Positions 4,846-13,612 are shown, counted from the first letter of the stretch. The stretch: DNA of 21,965 nt from a virus (IMGVR_UViG_3300009428_000085:1-21965); one strand, 5' to 3'. Numbers and translations: made by a program. The notes: generated by a model from the sequence alone, not told the origin.

Positions 4846-6263
4846 TGGGCTTGTTGGATAGCTACATGGATCAGCAGAGGCGATATGAGGCTGCTGGTTC
4901 TATTGGATCTGGATTGCTTGCAGATAGGCCAGACCTTAGCATAGGTAAGCAAGGGCTGTTAAATCAAATGCAGGCAGCAGAAGCTACCTTCATGCAGCGT
5001 GTAAACGACCCTGTACCTTATTACCAGCAGAACCCAGAAGCGCAAGGCTTGCTTAATGTATCACCAGAGCTAGACCTAATTGATATAGCTACAGGTGGCG
5101 GTAAGATGGGCATGGTTGCTGCTGCTAGGAATATGGGTAAGAGGGCAGGTGTAGGGAAGGTTGACAGCACAGGTAGATATGTTGATGACCTACAATACAG
5201 CAGGTCTGAATACGACCCTCGTTATAGTCCTCGAAAAGCTGAAGAAACTTTATATAGACCAAACGTAAATAAATCTAAAGATATTGCATCGGTTAGTAGG
5301 CTTTCCTTACAGGATCTGGAGGGTAAGCCATACGTTACAACGATGTCTGACCGCACTGCTGCAGGTGGTGTACTTGAGGGAATTGGAGATAAGAGATTGG
5401 CATATGGTGTACCGCTTACTGGTGGTCAAGACTATATGAGAAGCCATCCAGATATGTGGGCATCTGGTGATAGTGTAACGCCTCAAATGATGAAAGCTGC
5501 TATAGAAATGGAGGCAAGGACAGGTAATAATCCTATATTCCTTCCTTGGAGAATGGCCCCGACAGGTGGTGATTTTGCCCATAAAACAGGTCAAACCATG
5601 CTTTCATACGCAGCAGAGAATATGCCAAGTAAGGCCAAGAAAGCCCTTAACGCTGACATTAAAAAAGTAATACCTGATTGGCTTGGGCTAGATAACCCTA
5701 AAAGCGCAGATCAGTACGGGTTGCTACCAGATAAAGCCCGTAAAAGTTTAATGAACTATATGGACAAAAACTATAGGGATAAGGGTGGGATATCTGTTAC
5801 GCAAGCTAGGCTTGCTGTGTCTGACCAATCTCAGTTAAACGCCCCTGTAAGTGGATTTCAGAATGTTGGACTATTCGATATGAGTAGGGGATCAGTTGCT
5901 GGGGGTGGTAATGCGACTTACCCATCTAGCGTAGGTGGAAAATACCTTGGCACATTAGATACAGATGTTACCGCAATGGACTTAAATCCAGAGCGATTAG
6001 CTAGGGCTATGGATAAAAAAGGTGAGTTTACTAGCGGCCCTCAAGGTACGGATCTTCTCAGCACTAGGGAAGCCCCTAGGCGAGCTATGGAGGTTGGGAC
6101 TTGGGGTGGTGTGATTGACGATAAGCTACTAAAAGAGTTGGACAGGTTGGGCTTTAAGATCGATTCTAATGGCGTGATAACAGCCATATCAGCTACAGGG
6201 GCTGGTATTCTAGGGGCTAACTCTATGAACGATCAAGACAATATGCCTGCAGGTCTACTTTAA
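4845..6263 (+). CDS. Large virion-type protein of unknown function
   Basis: 472 residues from ATG 4845 (TAATG overlap with the lysozyme stop); a TTG at 4830 is in frame but unnecessary. The N-terminus M-G-L-L-D-S-Y resembles that of the protein at 19267. Residues ~60-110 hold a Gly/Ala-rich segment; the middle has a long conserved-looking block including M-S-D-R-T-A-A-G-G-V-L, L-P-W-R-M-A-P-T-G-G-D-F-A-H and G-L-D-N-P-K-S-A-D-Q-Y-G. I recall similar blocks (MADRTsAGG, LPWRMAPTGGDFAHMTGE) in other phage proteins and large polyvalent proteins without an assigned activity. The C-terminus has a hydrophobic Ala/Gly-rich segment (I-S-A-T-G-A-G-I-L-G-A-N). A virion or ejected protein is the likeliest guess. 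Confidence 0.7.
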   Translation: MGLLDSYMDQQRRYEAAGSIGSGLLADRPDLSIGKQGLLNQMQAAEATFMQRVNDPVPYYQQNPEAQGLLNVSPELDLIDIATGGGKMGMVAAARNMGKRAGVGKVDSTGRYVDDLQYSRSEYDPRYSPRKAEETLYRPNVNKSKDIASVSRLSLQDLEGKPYVTTMSDRTAAGGVLEGIGDKRLAYGVPLTGGQDYMRSHPDMWASGDSVTPQMMKAAIEMEARTGNNPIFLPWRMAPTGGDFAHKTGQTMLSYAAENMPSKAKKALNADIKKVIPDWLGLDNPKSADQYGLLPDKARKSLMNYMDKNYRDKGGISVTQARLAVSDQSQLNAPVSGFQNVGLFDMSRGSVAGGGNATYPSSVGGKYLGTLDTDVTAMDLNPERLARAMDKKGEFTSGPQGTDLLSTREAPRRAMEVGTWGGVIDDKLLKELDRLGFKIDSNGVITAISATGAGILGANSMNDQDNMPAGLL

Positions 6264-6265
6264 GG

Positions 6266-6277
6266 TATAATGATTAA
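6266..6277 (+). promoter_or_regulatory. TATAAT -10 element with TAATGATTA palindrome
   Basis: Right after the stop at 6263 comes GGTATAATGATTAA. It combines a consensus -10 (6266-6271) with the 9-bp palindrome TAATGATTA (6268-6276), whose reverse complement TAATCATTA is the core of the palindrome at 4296-4308. No good -35 is visible and there is no TGn extension. It precedes the adaptor gene by 19 bases. It could be a weak or activator-dependent promoter for the tail genes. Confidence 0.38.
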
Positions 6278-6295
6278 AACTTACAGGACGCTTTA

Positions 6296-6916
6296 ATGGC
6301 TATTTCAACATACGCAGAGTTGCAAACATCTATCGCTGGTTGGTTAAACCGTGATGATTTGACAGCTAATATACCAGACTTTATTGCACTAGCAGAGTCT
6401 TCTATCAGCAATGAGGTAAGGCACTGGAGGATGGAGAAGAGAGCAGAGACTACCATTGATGGTCAGTTTACTGGTATCCCTTCCGATTGGATCCAGACCA
6501 TACGCTTTCACATGACTGCTAACGGCACTGTAGACCTTGAGTATATGTCTCTGTCGTCCATGCAGGCAGCTAGGGCTAGGGTTGATGATGCTACAGGTAT
6601 ACCGCACAGCTACGCGCTAAACTCATCTCAGTTCGAGGTATTCCCAACTCCAAGTGGGTCGCAGTCTGCAATTCTGTTATACTATGAAAAAGTTCCAGAG
6701 CTATCAGCTTCAGTTACTACTAACTGGCTTTTAACTCATTACCCTGATGTTTATTTGTATGGTGCTTTGCTGCATTCAGCACCATTTTTGAAAGAAGATG
6801 AACGCGCTCAAACATGGTCTGCATTATATACAACGGCTGTAAAGCGAATTAATGACGCTAGCAGTAAATCAACAGCTAGTGGCTCAGGCCTACGCTTAAA
6901 AATAGGATCATACTAA
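6296..6916 (+). CDS. Head-tail adaptor protein (SU10-type)
   Basis: 206 residues. The start M-A-I-S-T-Y-A-E-L-Q-T-S-I-A-G-W-L-N-R-D-D-L is the hallmark of the SU10-type phage adaptor family ('ltyaeLq..va.wL.r.dl...ipdfI.laE..i.relr'). It continues with I-P-D-F-I-A-L-A-E-S-S-I-S-N-E-V-R. The next part has the family's beta insertion (I-P-S-D-W-I-Q-T-I-R-F-H) and later L-L-Y-Y-E-K-V-P-E-L, L-T-H-Y-P-D-V-Y-L-Y-G-A-L-L-H-S-A and a helical end. Adaptors form a 12-mer ring under the portal, linking head and short tail. SD-like ACAGGAC lies upstream. Its stop overlaps the next ATG (TAATG). The call rests on a strong family pattern; I could not run a profile search. Confidence 0.82.
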   Translation: MAISTYAELQTSIAGWLNRDDLTANIPDFIALAESSISNEVRHWRMEKRAETTIDGQFTGIPSDWIQTIRFHMTANGTVDLEYMSLSSMQAARARVDDATGIPHSYALNSSQFEVFPTPSGSQSAILLYYEKVPELSASVTTNWLLTHYPDVYLYGALLHSAPFLKEDERAQTWSALYTTAVKRINDASSKSTASGSGLRLKIGSY

Positions 6917-7299
6917 TGTCATTTACCACTTTTTTAGACAATAAAGTTTTAGACCATGTGCTAGGAACCACTCCCTATACCGCACCTGCAAATGTTTATA
7001 TTGGTTTATTCACATCTGCCACAAATGCGGCTGGTGGTGGTACAGAGTGTACTGGTGGATCATATTCGCGTAAATCTATGAATTTTGATGCTGCTACTGC
7101 TGGTGCTGTAGATAACCCTTCTGCTGTTGAATTTTCAGCGGCTACTGGTGTATGGGGAACTATAACGCATACAGCAGTGTTTGATTCGGTATCTGGTGGT
7201 AATATGCTAGCCCAAACAGCACTTACTGCTAGCAAGGCTATTGGTGTTGGCGATGTATTTCGCTTCCAAGCTGGTGATTTTGACGTAACCCTAAGCTAG
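6916..7299 (+). CDS. Phage tail-fibre-associated protein (YIGLFT family)
   Basis: 127 residues. It opens with helix F-L-D-N-K-V-L-D-H-V-L-G, then V-Y-I-G-L-F-T-S at ~27-34, followed by G-G-G-T-E-C-T-G-G-S-Y-S-R-K and a Gly/Ala-rich beta region ending in the short strand F-D-V-T-L-S. This pattern ('yvgLfts...dagggtev.ggsYaR..') recurs in many phages, where it is annotated as a putative tail fibre or minor tail protein. The fold is probably all beta after the first helix. It sits between the adaptor and the repeat protein in the tail block, consistent with a virion role. Position in the particle is not known. Confidence 0.65.
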   Translation: MSFTTFLDNKVLDHVLGTTPYTAPANVYIGLFTSATNAAGGGTECTGGSYSRKSMNFDAATAGAVDNPSAVEFSAATGVWGTITHTAVFDSVSGGNMLAQTALTASKAIGVGDVFRFQAGDFDVTLS

Positions 7300-7301
7300 T
7301 A

Positions 7302-7844
7302 ATGCCTAGCTTATACGGCTCAAGTCTTTATGGCTCCAGTTTATTTGGTAATAAAAACCTGTATGCAAGGGGTCTTTATGGTGCTGGAGTATACGGCAAT
7401 ACCACCAATGTAGATGCTTTTGCAATAGTTTCTGCGGAATCGTTTGTTACAGCTAATGCTGCAATTATAGCTAATTCAGTAGTTACAATAGACGCTGCAA
7501 GTTTATTGTCTGCCAGTGGTCAAAAGGTGGTGTTAGGTTTCTCACAGATCGATGCAGAGTCTAGTACAGTAGCCGATGGGCAATTGGTAAGATTAGGCAT
7601 TGCCAGTATTGAATCATTATCTTCAGTCGTAGCCAATGCTGTAGCTGATTATTCGGGGCGGTCTTCTATAGTTGTTACTTCAGGCACAATAGCCAATGGA
7701 GTAGTTACACTAATAGGGCTGGCTGCTATTAATGCTTTGTCACAAACTGTGGCAACGGGAAGACTTAAATACGAACCTGAACCAGTAGATTCTGCTGATT
7801 GGGATGCGCTGCCAACCAGTAGCACCTCATGGGTTGATTTGTAG
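7302..7844 (+). CDS. Tail-type protein built of ~20-residue repeats
   Basis: 180 residues. The N-terminus has Y-G repeats (S-L-Y-G-S-S-L-Y-G-S-S-L-F-G at 3-16). Residues ~41-161 are six units of about 20 residues with the pattern x-I-x-A-x-S-x-x-x-A-x-G-x-x-x-x-x-G-x-x, for example QIDAESSTVADGQLVRLGIA. Similar Ser/Ala/Gly repeats are common in phage tail proteins of unknown structure. The pattern of small residues with alternating hydrophobics fits a beta-solenoid or repeated beta-strands. The last 20 residues are acidic and end in S-W-V-D-L. The position between adaptor-linked genes and the S74 fibre suggests a fibre or connector part. Confidence 0.68.
   Translation: MPSLYGSSLYGSSLFGNKNLYARGLYGAGVYGNTTNVDAFAIVSAESFVTANAAIIANSVVTIDAASLLSASGQKVVLGFSQIDAESSTVADGQLVRLGIASIESLSSVVANAVADYSGRSSIVVTSGTIANGVVTLIGLAAINALSQTVATGRLKYEPEPVDSADWDALPTSSTSWVDL
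7422..7784 (+). repeat. Six tandem ~60-bp repeats coding 20-residue units
   Basis: Units begin at residues 41 (21 residues), 62, 82, 102, 122 and 142 of the 7302 protein. They share Ile at position 2, Ser at 6, Ala at 10, Gly at 12 and Gly at 18 with a few exceptions (units 1 and 4 are the most divergent). DNA identity is low, so the repeats are old or under strong protein-level selection only. Confidence 0.6.
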
Positions 7845-7867
7845 TATAATAGTAAATAGATTATCTA
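7845..7867 (+). promoter_or_regulatory. TATAAT plus TAGAT-T-ATCTA palindrome before the S74 fibre gene
   Basis: A consensus -10 TATAAT at 7845-7850 starts just after the stop at 7844. It is followed at 7857-7867 by the perfect 11-bp inverted repeat TAGATTATCTA at the expected start site. No convincing -35 or TGn extension is seen. This is the third intergenic gap of the virion block with a GTATAAT and a nearby odd-length palindrome. Confidence 0.35.
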
Positions 7868-7882
7868 ATAGGAATTTTTAAC

Positions 7883-9559
7883 ATGGCTGATACAACTACC
7901 ACAAATTACGGCTTAACAAAGCCAGAAATTGGAGCGTCAGAGGATACTTGGGGAGCCAAGCTAAATACCGATATGGATCTCATCGATACCCAGATGAAAT
8001 CTTCTGATGATTTATCCTCCGCTGCCTTGCCTAAATCTGGCGGCGCTATGACAGGCCCCATTACTGGCTTTGAGTCTACAGGTATTGATGATAATTCTAC
8101 AGAAACAGCTATTACTATTAATGCTGGTGGCAACGTAGGTATTGGTACTAGCTCTCCAGTGCAAGCTCTTGAGCTTCATGGAGGCACAGTAGCGTCTGGT
8201 GACGCAGTATCTAACGTCATTATCACAGACACTACTGCATATGCAGCAGGAGTGGGTGGCGGTATTGTATTTAGAGCCAAGTATGACTCATCTAACATTA
8301 CTAACATGGGTGGTATTCAAGGTTTTAAAGAGAACGGGACTAGCGGCAATTATTCTGGAGGCTTAAAGTTTACAACCCGCACAAGCGGTGGAGCTATGAC
8401 CGAAGCCATGAGAATAGATTCATCTGGCAACGTAGGTCTTGGTGTAATTCCAGAGGATTGGGCAAGTAATCACGTTGCTCTTCAGTTAGGAACTGGAGCG
8501 AATATTCACGGCAGAACCGATAGAGATGCTGTTTTAGTAGGCGCTAACAATTACAACGATGGACAGTGGAAGCGCATTGGTGCAAATGGCGCAGGTTATT
8601 CATCCCTATATCAGCAGCATCTAGGCGTACACACCTTCTTCACGGCAGCGAGTGGTGCAGCAGACTCAGCGATAATCTGGGATACTGCCATGACTATTGA
8701 TAACTTTGGAGATATTGAAGCTGGCTCATTTAGTTCGACAGGAGCAACAGTAGGTTTTATTCTTGAAAGTTCTGGTGATGAAGCTCGCATTTTATCGTCA
8801 ACAACATCTACCGCAGGAAAAAATCATCATCAGTTTTTCAACCCTAACGGCATGGTCGGCAATATTGTAACAAGCGGATCTAGCACATCCTACAACACAT
8901 CTTCAGACTACCGCCTAAAGACTGACTGGCAGCCAATGACAGGTGCTACAGCTACATTTATGCAGCTAAAGCCAGTTAACTTTGAGTGGATTTCTAGCGG
9001 TGAGCGTGTAGACGGTTTCTTAGCACATGAATTGCAGGCAGTTATACCAGCAGCGGCTACTGGCACTCACAATGGAATGGTTGACGAAGAGTATGAAGTT
9101 AGCCCAGCAACAGGTGATGTTTATACAGCAGCTATTGCAGAAGTTGCTACTGAATCTCAAGTCATGGAAACAGTCGAAACAGGTTCATACGTTAACCTAG
9201 CTGGCGAGACTATTGTTGAAACCACAGAGCAAGGTGTGACTACTGATCTAGTTGAGACTGTTGTGCAACGACAAGATGTTGATGGTGTATCTACTGAGGT
9301 TGAAGTTGAAGTAACTACTAAAGTTCCAACGATGGAAACTGTAATAACTACTCCAGCCGTATCCGAGGTAATACATGGCTCAGACGTTGAGCAGCCTGAA
9401 ACCTTAGAAGATGGTCAGCAATGGCGTGAGACTACTCCAGCAGTTATGGCTACTCGTTCTATCCCAGATTACCAAGGAATCGATCAAGCTAAAATAGTTC
9501 CGATACTTGTGGCGACATTACAAGAAGCCCTAGCACGTATTGAAGCACTGGAAGAGTAA
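7883..9559 (+). CDS. Tail fibre with S74 intramolecular chaperone
   Basis: 558 residues. The N-terminus ([19 protein letters not shown]) is a common phage fibre attachment segment. The middle has [10 protein letters not shown] and [11 protein letters not shown] beta repeats typical of trimeric fibre shafts. The C-terminus carries the S74 chaperone: S-S-D-Y-R-L-K places the catalytic Ser at 341 and Lys at 346 (Ser-x4-Lys, as in the endosialidase chaperones), then [10 protein letters not shown] and D-G-F-L-A-H-E-L-Q. Cleavage before S341 would release residues 341-558 after trimer folding. The chaperone is unusually long: about 125 residues rich in Val, Glu and Thr (roughly 401-527) separate the H-E-L-Q region from [20 protein letters not shown]. 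Likely a receptor-binding fibre. Confidence 0.88.
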   Translation: MADTTTTNYGLTKPEIGASEDTWGAKLNTDMDLIDTQMKSSDDLSSAALPKSGGAMTGPITGFESTGIDDNSTETAITINAGGNVGIGTSSPVQALELHGGTVASGDAVSNVIITDTTAYAAGVGGGIVFRAKYDSSNITNMGGIQGFKENGTSGNYSGGLKFTTRTSGGAMTEAMRIDSSGNVGLGVIPEDWASNHVALQLGTGANIHGRTDRDAVLVGANNYNDGQWKRIGANGAGYSSLYQQHLGVHTFFTAASGAADSAIIWDTAMTIDNFGDIEAGSFSSTGATVGFILESSGDEARILSSTTSTAGKNHHQFFNPNGMVGNIVTSGSSTSYNTSSDYRLKTDWQPMTGATATFMQLKPVNFEWISSGERVDGFLAHELQAVIPAAATGTHNGMVDEEYEVSPATGDVYTAAIAEVATESQVMETVETGSYVNLAGETIVETTEQGVTTDLVETVVQRQDVDGVSTEVEVEVTTKVPTMETVITTPAVSEVIHGSDVEQPETLEDGQQWRETTPAVMATRSIPDYQGIDQAKIVPILVATLQEALARIEALEE

Positions 9560-9561
9560 TT

Positions 9562-11043
9562 ATGGCACTGATCCCTTTAGACCTACCTGCAGGAATTTAC
9601 CGCAATGGTACAGACCTACAGGGGCCTGGACGGTGGCGTGATGCTAATCTGGTAAGGTGGCACGATAACACTTTACGGCCTATTGGTGGATGGCGTACAC
9701 GTAGCCCTAACGCTGCTAATGCTAAGATCCGTGGTATGCACACATGGATGGATAATTTATCGGCCCGTTACATTGCTGCAGGCACATATAATAAGCTCTA
9801 TTACTATAATTCTGGCGGTGTTCGTGCAGATATAACACCAGCAGGTCTAACTGTTGGTGATGAAAATGCTACTAATCCAATTGGCTTTGGTAACTCATAT
9901 TACGGGGTTGAGAGGTTTGGAGTTCCTAGACAGGAGACTCTATTAACTGTACCTGCTACATCATGGTCTTTGCAATCTTGGGGCCAAAACCTTATAGCCT
10001 GTTCAAATGCTGATGGCAAGATCTATGAGTGGGCTTTAAATAGCGCCACTCCTGCTGCACTTATTGCTAACGCCCCTGTTGGTAATAGGTCTGTTGTAGT
10101 GACTGATGAACGCTTTCTTATGGCTTTAGGTGCAGGTGGAAATCCTCGCAGCCTTGCATGGTCAGACCGTGAAGATAACACTGTATGGACTGCAGCCGCG
10201 ACTAACGAAGCTGGAAGTATAGAGCTACAGACAGATGGACGTATACAATGCGGTGTTAAGGTTCAGGGTCAGACATTAATACTTACTGATACTGATGCCC
10301 ATGCAGCAACGTATAGTGGCCCCCCTTATGTGTTTGGCATAGAGAGAGTTGGCACATCGTGCGGCATAGTATCATCTTTAGCGGTATCTGTTGTGGATCT
10401 AGGGGCTATGTGGGTGGGTCGTAGGTCTTTCTATTCATACACTGGGGGATCTGTAGTTGAAGTTGATTGTGACGTGGGTGATTATGTCTTTTCAGATATA
10501 AACCATAGCCAGATTAGCAAAGTCTTCTCAGTATCAAATAAAGCCTTTGGTGAGATCTGGTGGTTTTATCCTTCAGGTTCTTCTAATGAAAATGACCGAT
10601 ATGTTGTATTTAACTACAACGATAAAACGTGGTCTATTGGGTTGATGGATAGAACATCGGGTGTAGACGCAAGCGCGTACCGACAACCACTAATGGCTTC
10701 AGCAACGACCTACAAAATATATGAACATGAAATCGGATTTAACTATGATGGTGTAGAACCATTTGCAGAGTCAGGCCCAATATCTATTGGTGATGGTGAG
10801 AATGTTATGTCCGTTACTAAAATGATACCAGATGAGAAAACTCAGGGCGATGTTGACGCAACTTTTAAAACTAGATTTTATCCCAACGATTTGGAAAGAA
10901 CATACGGCCCATTTAATATGGCAAATCCCACTAGCCTACGCTTCACTGGCAGACAAATCAGGATACGCATTGAAGGGGTTAGTGCTAATGATTGGCGTGT
11001 TGGTATTAATAGATTGGAAGTTAAGCAAGGCGGCAAGCGTTGA
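9562..11043 (+). CDS. Tail hub/stabilisation protein, P22 gp10-like beta-propeller
   Basis: 493 residues, close to the ~470 of P22 gp10. It starts with L-P-A-G-I-Y-R-N-G-T-D-L-Q-G-P-G-R-W-R-D-A-N-L-V-R-W and R-P-I-G-G-W-R-T-R, a pattern seen in many short-tailed and some long-tailed phage hub proteins. Repeated blade-like segments follow (I-A-A-G-T-Y-N-K-L-Y-Y-Y, L-I-A-C-S-N-A-D-G-K-I-Y-E-W, F-L-M-A-L-G-A-G-G-N-P-R-S-L-A-W). A late middle region (W-W-F-Y-P-S-G-S-S-N-E-N-D-R-Y-V-V-F-N-Y) and the beta C-terminus (R-I-R-I-E-G-V-S) also fit gp10-type proteins. It would cap the adaptor ring and hold fibres. Its TGA overlaps the TTG start of the next gene. Confidence 0.68.
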   Translation: MALIPLDLPAGIYRNGTDLQGPGRWRDANLVRWHDNTLRPIGGWRTRSPNAANAKIRGMHTWMDNLSARYIAAGTYNKLYYYNSGGVRADITPAGLTVGDENATNPIGFGNSYYGVERFGVPRQETLLTVPATSWSLQSWGQNLIACSNADGKIYEWALNSATPAALIANAPVGNRSVVVTDERFLMALGAGGNPRSLAWSDREDNTVWTAAATNEAGSIELQTDGRIQCGVKVQGQTLILTDTDAHAATYSGPPYVFGIERVGTSCGIVSSLAVSVVDLGAMWVGRRSFYSYTGGSVVEVDCDVGDYVFSDINHSQISKVFSVSNKAFGEIWWFYPSGSSNENDRYVVFNYNDKTWSIGLMDRTSGVDASAYRQPLMASATTYKIYEHEIGFNYDGVEPFAESGPISIGDGENVMSVTKMIPDEKTQGDVDATFKTRFYPNDLERTYGPFNMANPTSLRFTGRQIRIRIEGVSANDWRVGINRLEVKQGGKR

Positions 11044-11447
11044 GCCTCCAAGATAGGCCACCAGCACTTGTAGGTGGGAACTGGCAGCAATGGGCGCAAC
11101 GTCTAGTAACATGGCTAGCAGCAACGCGTAGTGCCTTAAGACACAAAGGTTCTACTGAGTCTGCAGCAGAGAATGGCGTACTTCTATGGGATAGAAGCGG
11201 ATACCCTGTAATCTCTAAAAATGGTGCATGGGTCGAGCTATCAGCAACGGAAACGCTCAATAACCCAGTATTTACCTATACTGCTGGAGTATTAACGCTT
11301 ATAACGTATGGCAGCGGAACGACAAAGGCACTTACATATACAGCAGGCGCTTTAACCCAGATAGTGAATACTAATTCTGCTGGCTTTATAATTACAAAAA
11401 CACTTAATTACACTAATGGCGTATTGACCAGCGTAACAGAGGCATAA
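11040..11447 (+). CDS. Small tail protein with repeated beta hairpins
   Basis: 135 residues with a TTG start that overlaps the previous TGA (TTGA). The N-terminal ~75 residues include W-Q-Q-W-A-Q-R-L-V-T-W-L-A and V-L-L-W-D-R-S-G-Y-P-V-I-S. The C-terminal half has three similar segments: F-T-Y-T-A-G-V-L-T-L-I-T, L-T-Y-T-A-G-A-L-T-Q-I-V and L-N-Y-T-N-G-V-L-T-S-V-T, which look like repeated beta hairpins (x-Y-T-x-G-x-L-T-x-x-x). It is probably a minor tail protein coupled to the hub gene. No named family is recognised. Confidence 0.62.
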   Translation: MSLQDRPPALVGGNWQQWAQRLVTWLAATRSALRHKGSTESAAENGVLLWDRSGYPVISKNGAWVELSATETLNNPVFTYTAGVLTLITYGSGTTKALTYTAGALTQIVNTNSAGFIITKTLNYTNGVLTSVTEA

Positions 11448-13433
11448 ATGAGTATAACTATAAATGGTTTAGACATTGAGATCGATTCTGGCTTTGCCAC
11501 TGGTTTTGCGTCAGGAGGTTCAGTAAATACTCTGACAGGTTCAGGTTTTAGTACATCATGGGCGTCAAGAATTATCTATCTGACAGGTGGAACAGGAGCA
11601 GGCCAAAGCCGTTGTGTTCTAAGCTCAACATCCAGCACTGTTACAGTCTATGAAGATTGGGAGACTCAACCAGATAATACAACAGGCTTTACAATTAGCT
11701 ACGATGTAACTGATCTGACGGATGTTCCCGAAAACGGTGGTGTAGAGGCGGTTTATATCGGGGATCCAAGAGGCAAGATTGTGGCGGTGGAAGTTGGCAG
11801 TGTTGAAGTTAAATCTGGAGGCGTGTTCGGTGGTGTGAAAAATAGTTTAATATTTAATACGGACAAAAAACGCTTAAAATCAAATGCTGGTGGATTTGTA
11901 CAGTTTGGTATGTCAATTGACGGCAAGGGACGAGAAGGCGGTACCATAACTCTATGCAACCACGGTAACACCTTGAGCGAAGGTAGTACCAACGCTTATG
12001 TTGAGGTGGCACTGGAAGGCACTACACGTTTTTACGGGTTGGATATTATCAATAAAATGCAAGGTACTGCTTATGGGTCTAACAAACTTTCACGCATTAA
12101 CCAAAAAGTAAACCCTGACGAATTTACTGCTTATGACTGTACTTTTAGAGATATAGTTTTGCTTGAAGATAGTAACACCGATACAAAGAATTGTAACTTT
12201 TTCGGAGAACGTTCTGGCTTAATGACACTCGAACAACCTATCAACAGTTTTGGACATAAAGTATTCTCAGGAATACTAAGTCCAAGGAGTGACCAAAATG
12301 ATCTGCAGGGCGCAGATGTTTTTGATCTAGCGTACTTTGGAGATGCGCCCAACGACCCTTTGTTTAATACGCCTGTATTTCTTTATCAATTTTATGAAGA
12401 AGCCTACTTCTGGAATACAAGTTTCCCCGTGGGCTACGACAAAGCTTTTAAATGGCATAACAATGATGGAACAGGAATAATGTATGAAGGTTATTCTGTA
12501 GACATTAAAATTCAGGACTCCACGGGTGTACCTGTCGAAGATGCGCTGATTGCACTAATAGATGTAAATGGTGATGCTGGTTGGACTACGGGTAAAAATG
12601 CAAGTCCATATTCACCTATTAAAACAAAAACCCTAACATCAAATTCAGATGGCACTATAATCTCAACTTCAATAGGCACCAATGAAAAAGGTCTTGTTAT
12701 CACTAACGACTGGACAAAGATTGCCATAGACACATCAGAAGCAGTGTCTTATGAACCATTTTCTCTTTATATTAAGAAATATGGCATAATCCCGATTGCA
12801 AAAACCAACTTATCTTATAGCTCACGTTCTACCGAGCTTTTAGGAGCGAGTGACAACGTTAGGCTTGTATCCACTAAAGCACAGGCATCAGCAATCCTTG
12901 GGATAACTTTAGATTTTACCAATAAATCTATAGTGATTACTGGAGATACCAACTCACAAACACTCTTTGATTTTTATCATCATGAATTAGCGCAGACTGC
13001 GAATAGTACAGCCGATGATGACATGTTTGTTATTGACTTTGTTAATATTGGCAGTTGGTCGTTAACTTTAAATGGTTGCACTTACACTGGTGCTATAACC
13101 ACCACTTCAACTATAACCAGACTCAATGGAGCAAAAGCTACAGGGGCGCTTACAGATTCCTCTGGGACTATCCTCCCAGACAAAACGCTGACTGTTCAGG
13201 TGAACCAAACAGGCGCTGATGTATTTATTCTGGAGGCTGGTACTAACATAGTTATTGCAAGTGTAGACGCTCAGGCAAGTAATGATTTTGAGTATGTTTA
13301 TGTGGGGGCGCAGTACGTAGACATTGGCGTTGTTCTTCAGGGCTACACCCCAAATTTCTCGTATGGATACTACCTTTCGGGCGAAAATCAAACTTTACCA
13401 ATTCAACTAATATTTGATAGGAATTACCTTTAA
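11448..13433 (+). CDS. Large tail protein, candidate receptor-binding or spike protein
   Basis: 661 residues, starting right after the previous stop. The N-terminus (I-T-I-N-G-L-D-I-E-I-D-S-G-F-A-T-G-F) and the following turn-rich, beta-rich region are like tail fibres. Residues ~100-280 have the Gly/Asn pattern of a right-handed beta-helix. A middle segment (V-D-I-K-I-Q-D-S-T-G-V-P-V-E-D-A-L-I-A-L-I-D) looks like an Ig-like or carboxypeptidase-regulatory-type beta-sandwich. The C-terminal ~150 residues include N-G-C-T-Y-T-G-A-I-T-T-T-S-T-I and end in L-I-F-D-R-N-Y-L. No catalytic motif is seen. The stop overlaps the start of a small gene (TAATG). Confidence 0.6.
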   Translation: MSITINGLDIEIDSGFATGFASGGSVNTLTGSGFSTSWASRIIYLTGGTGAGQSRCVLSSTSSTVTVYEDWETQPDNTTGFTISYDVTDLTDVPENGGVEAVYIGDPRGKIVAVEVGSVEVKSGGVFGGVKNSLIFNTDKKRLKSNAGGFVQFGMSIDGKGREGGTITLCNHGNTLSEGSTNAYVEVALEGTTRFYGLDIINKMQGTAYGSNKLSRINQKVNPDEFTAYDCTFRDIVLLEDSNTDTKNCNFFGERSGLMTLEQPINSFGHKVFSGILSPRSDQNDLQGADVFDLAYFGDAPNDPLFNTPVFLYQFYEEAYFWNTSFPVGYDKAFKWHNNDGTGIMYEGYSVDIKIQDSTGVPVEDALIALIDVNGDAGWTTGKNASPYSPIKTKTLTSNSDGTIISTSIGTNEKGLVITNDWTKIAIDTSEAVSYEPFSLYIKKYGIIPIAKTNLSYSSRSTELLGASDNVRLVSTKAQASAILGITLDFTNKSIVITGDTNSQTLFDFYHHELAQTANSTADDDMFVIDFVNIGSWSLTLNGCTYTGAITTTSTITRLNGAKATGALTDSSGTILPDKTLTVQVNQTGADVFILEAGTNIVIASVDAQASNDFEYVYVGAQYVDIGVVLQGYTPNFSYGYYLSGENQTLPIQLIFDRNYL

Positions 13434-13609
13434 TGCAGCAAATCATCGAAACGACAGACGGCAAGTATATCGGGCTAACATTTGAAAATATTGATGACTT
13501 GGAACTACCAGATGGCTGTACCTTTAAAGCCGTTAAAGAGCAGCGGTTGAGTGGTGGATTGAGACGCTACTCAAATACAAATTACATTATTTTATCAAAG
13601 GAAATTTAA
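13433..13609 (+). CDS. 58-residue protein within the tail module
   Basis: ATG at 13433 overlaps the previous stop (TAATG) and runs to TAA at 13607-13609. The product begins MQQIIETTDGKYIGLTFEN and has D-L-E-L-P-D-G-C-T-F-K-A-V-K in the middle, then a basic segment and a hydrophobic end. It fills a 179-bp gap in a tightly packed block and its coding pattern looks like its neighbours', so it is probably translated. A small beta protein, perhaps a chaperone or minor tail component; no family is recognised. Confidence 0.62.
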   Translation: MQQIIETTDGKYIGLTFENIDDLELPDGCTFKAVKEQRLSGGLRRYSNTNYIILSKEI

Positions 13610-13612
13610 AAA

